Shown here piece by piece: positions 47,922 through 49,926 of a stretch of DNA of 49,926 nucleotides. The DNA is from Paramecium octaurelia. Lineage: Eukaryota > Ciliophora > Oligohymenophorea > Peniculida > Parameciidae. The notes under the pieces were generated by a model that had not been told where the DNA came from, did not search any database, and saw only the letters and a list, made by a program, of their open reading frames with translations. The DNA lies in the NCBI GenBank assembly GCA_905182995.1, contig CAJJDP010000038.1, positions 44,565 to 94,490 on the forward strand. Reading direction: 5' to 3'. The number at the start of each line of letters is the position of its first letter. The stretch's first letter is position 1. A program made the translations under genes and the position numbers.

Positions 47922-49082
47922 TTTAAGATATAACCTATTACGTTTTTAATAAATTTTCGAACTAATTAGGATTTAAATTTAATATTATATTTATTTTTCA
48001 ACATAATTACTGAAGCAATTAAAAAATAAAGGAAATCATTAAATTTTCTATAATATTAATTAAATAAAAATATGAAATAATTAACAGCATATTTTGTTTT
48101 TAATAATTAGTTTCTTATGTAAATAATTTTGAAATTCATCTTTTCGAAATGGAAAAATCATTACAATTTTTTATTTTTGAAATTTTTTAATCATATATAA
48201 TTTATTTCAAAGTTCTAAATTAAAATTAATTATTTAAATGAAACCATAAATAGAAATAAAGTCAGCAAAGATTCTGTTTGCAATCACCAATTTACAAAAT
48301 ATTACTTTCCATAAAAAGTATCATATTATTTATGATTAAATTATTTTAATAGAATCTAATAAGGATAAATTTGAATACATAATTACCTAAAATTAAATTT
48401 ATTTGATTTTGAAATTCAGTAATATTTGATGATGAATAAAAAATAATCCAAACCATTAACATCATTTGAAGGGTTTAAAAAATATTTTATATCTTCTTTT
48501 AATATGAATATACCTGTGAACTTTTTAAAATTAAATATTCATTATTACTAATATATGATTTCTATTTTCCACTATCTATTCTATCATTCATTTAAAAATA
48601 ATAGCAATTCTTTTCTATTTACCCATCAATACAAATTGTAATCTTATTTTTCAAACCATTTATCATAAGCTTTTATCAGATTTAATGTTAAATTTATGAA
48701 AATTAAAACTAAAAATAAATAGTCATTTGAAAGAGTTTTATAAGTGAACACATGTTTTAGGCGGTAAGATAAAATAACTCCATGCAGATAATGAATTTAA
48801 TTAGTTTATGAGAATTATATTTCAAAGAAAAAAAGTTGTATCATGATACATAAAGTATATTGCCCTTAATCCATTTTAATAGGTGAGATTAATTAGTAAC
48901 CCAAATTTGTTGTTTTAATAACAAGCACTTCAAATTTATGATCAACAGTATAGCGCTTTCAATTTTTTTCCAGTTCATGTTTCTATTAATGATCATTTAT
49001 TACTCCCTTTCTGAGAAACTTATTCTTATGTAAAGAAAAAAACAAATATATTATAGAAATATTTTATAATAATGTACAGAGG
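47922..49082. other. no resolved gene
   Basis: AT-rich region after the WD40 gene. Short frames only; probable intergenic space with the promoter of the last gene at its right end. Confidence 0.35.
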
Positions 49083-49926
49083 ATGTCTTCTACTCAATGG
49101 TAAATTTTGGGTGCTTTAAATTCATATAATTTGTCTCTTGCAGTATTAGAAGGTACTAAATAACCCATAGAAGATGCCAAACATTCATATGATTCACAGG
49201 CATCATAAAAAATAGCAGATTTAATTTTTATTGTTAAGAATTTGATGGGGCCATTTAAATGTATATTATTGGATGAATTAAGGTTTTCAAAAATTTAATC
49301 CTGAATAAACTAGAAAATTGTTGACCAATCTTCAAAGGATTATTTGGCACATTCTCCAGTGCATTGTCTTGTGAGGAATTTTCATCTTGGTTTAAGAGAC
49401 TAGGAAAAAATATATCAATTAGAATAAATCCAAAAAGAATTGCAGGAACAGACGGAAAAGAAAAAGGATAAATTAAATATACGATAAACTGAAGCTTTTT
49501 GGATAAATCTGGAATGAAAGCCAAATTAAAGACTTAGACTCAGTAGCCTATGAACAGTATGCAGATGAAACTTCAGCCATAACACTGGAATAAGAAGGGA
49601 ACAAAGAAGTTAAGTTTTTCATGAGAGAAAACTCTTAGAAAGCTTCTTCAACATAGCTCTTGATTTGTGGTTACAAAAATTTTAGATATTGTAGAACTCA
49701 CATATAATAGGTCGATAATAAGTAGGTTTCAGAAGGTTCTTCTCAAATATTATAAGGTAATTTTTGTTCGAGCTGTACCCCTAAAACAAATCCTTCTACT
49801 TTGCCTGAACAACTTAAGTACCCAAACAGCACAGAGAGAAAGTACTCTCATTAGGACCAAGTCGGAGAGATCTGAAATTATAGATCGAAAGGCCATTAAC
49901 GCTTCCAGTGCCTTTGGTCCAGTTTC
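49083..49926 (+). CDS. unrecognised plus gene, 3' end beyond the window
   Basis: The ATG at 49083 starts MSSTQWQILGALNSYNLSLA, then EGTKQPIEDAKHSYDSQASQ and FKCILLDELRFSK. The same frame, past one TGA, carries helical text (EKIYQLEQIQKELQEQTEKK); another frame has EEFSSWFKRLGKNISIRINP. From about 49500 a clean frame reads NESQIKDLDSVAYEQYADET, EGNKEVKFFMRENSQKASS, CSSCTPKTNPSTLPEQLK. A 23-nt intron near 49860-49882 would extend it to the window end. Exon order in the middle is not settled. The antisense frame from 49524 is an open hydrophobic mirror. No family recognised. Confidence 0.5.

Noticed and set aside
49255..49524. Minus ORF, proline/phenylalanine rich
   Set aside because: Mirror of the charged plus-strand gene starting at 49083, although it stays open for over 200 codons.
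1..49926. Standard genetic code annotation
   Set aside because: The conserved WD40, TPR and RING genes contain dozens of in-frame TAA and TAG at Gln positions and end only at TGA, so short standard-code ORFs are fragments or mirrors.
1..49926. Germline (micronuclear) DNA interrupted by internal eliminated sequences
   Set aside because: The intact genes at 26674, 35938, 40354, 44288 and 46317 contain only GT...AG micro-introns and no TA-bounded insertions, so IES need not be invoked. A germline origin is not excluded for the poorly resolved parts.

Overview
The window reads as macronuclear-type DNA of a ciliate, most likely Paramecium. It is extremely AT-rich. TGA is the only stop: TAA and TAG occur inside every conserved reading frame exactly where glutamine fits. 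The confidently resolved introns are 19-33 nt, GT...AG, mostly GTA...TAG. Standard-code translation breaks real genes into pieces, so frames were read by hand with TAA/TAG = Gln, joining exons across tiny introns. Coordinates are exact where introns were resolved; elsewhere they are marked approximate. No rRNA, tRNA, CRISPR, telomere repeat or recognisable transposase was seen.

Layout. 1-4.5 kb: a plus gene end, a convergent minus gene with coiled coil and SPRY-like domain, and two more minus genes; a 1332-nt block is present twice around a single N. 4.5-13.3 kb: poorly resolved coding on both strands, the best being minus genes at 7132-7548 and 9795-10715 and plus coding at 11150-12625. 14.2-21 kb: a plus pentapeptide/14-blade WD40 gene (15310-17983) with one frameshift, a truncated relic of the same family just downstream, and a frameshifted WD40 paralogue on the minus strand. 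21.8-24.3 kb: a second N-split duplication over a Cys-rich minus gene. 25-35.6 kb: compact gene array including an intact Tul1/DSC-type transmembrane RING E3 ligase (26674-28148). 35.9-42.3 kb: an intact Cys/His-finger + TPR gene in which each TPR is one 102-nt exon, an unknown multi-exon gene, and a coiled-coil protein with two Cys/His modules. 42.5-45.7 kb: a third N-split duplication cutting a membrane-protein gene that is intact at 44288-45709. 46.3-47.9 kb: an intact single-exon Cys/His-coiled-coil-WD40 gene. 49.1 kb to the end: a plus gene running off the window.

Several genes (TPR, WD40, coiled-coil, SPRY-like) belong to large repeat-scaffold families that I recall as heavily expanded in Paramecium. 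They are protein-interaction scaffolds rather than one pathway. The E3 ligase is the only gene with a confidently inferred enzymatic role. I see no convincing novel multi-gene system. The most notable signals are the exon-per-repeat TPR gene, the decaying WD40 family members, and three assembly-type duplications. Antisense frames in this AT-rich, one-stop code are often long and open, so strand choice is uncertain for several genes, as stated in each entry.
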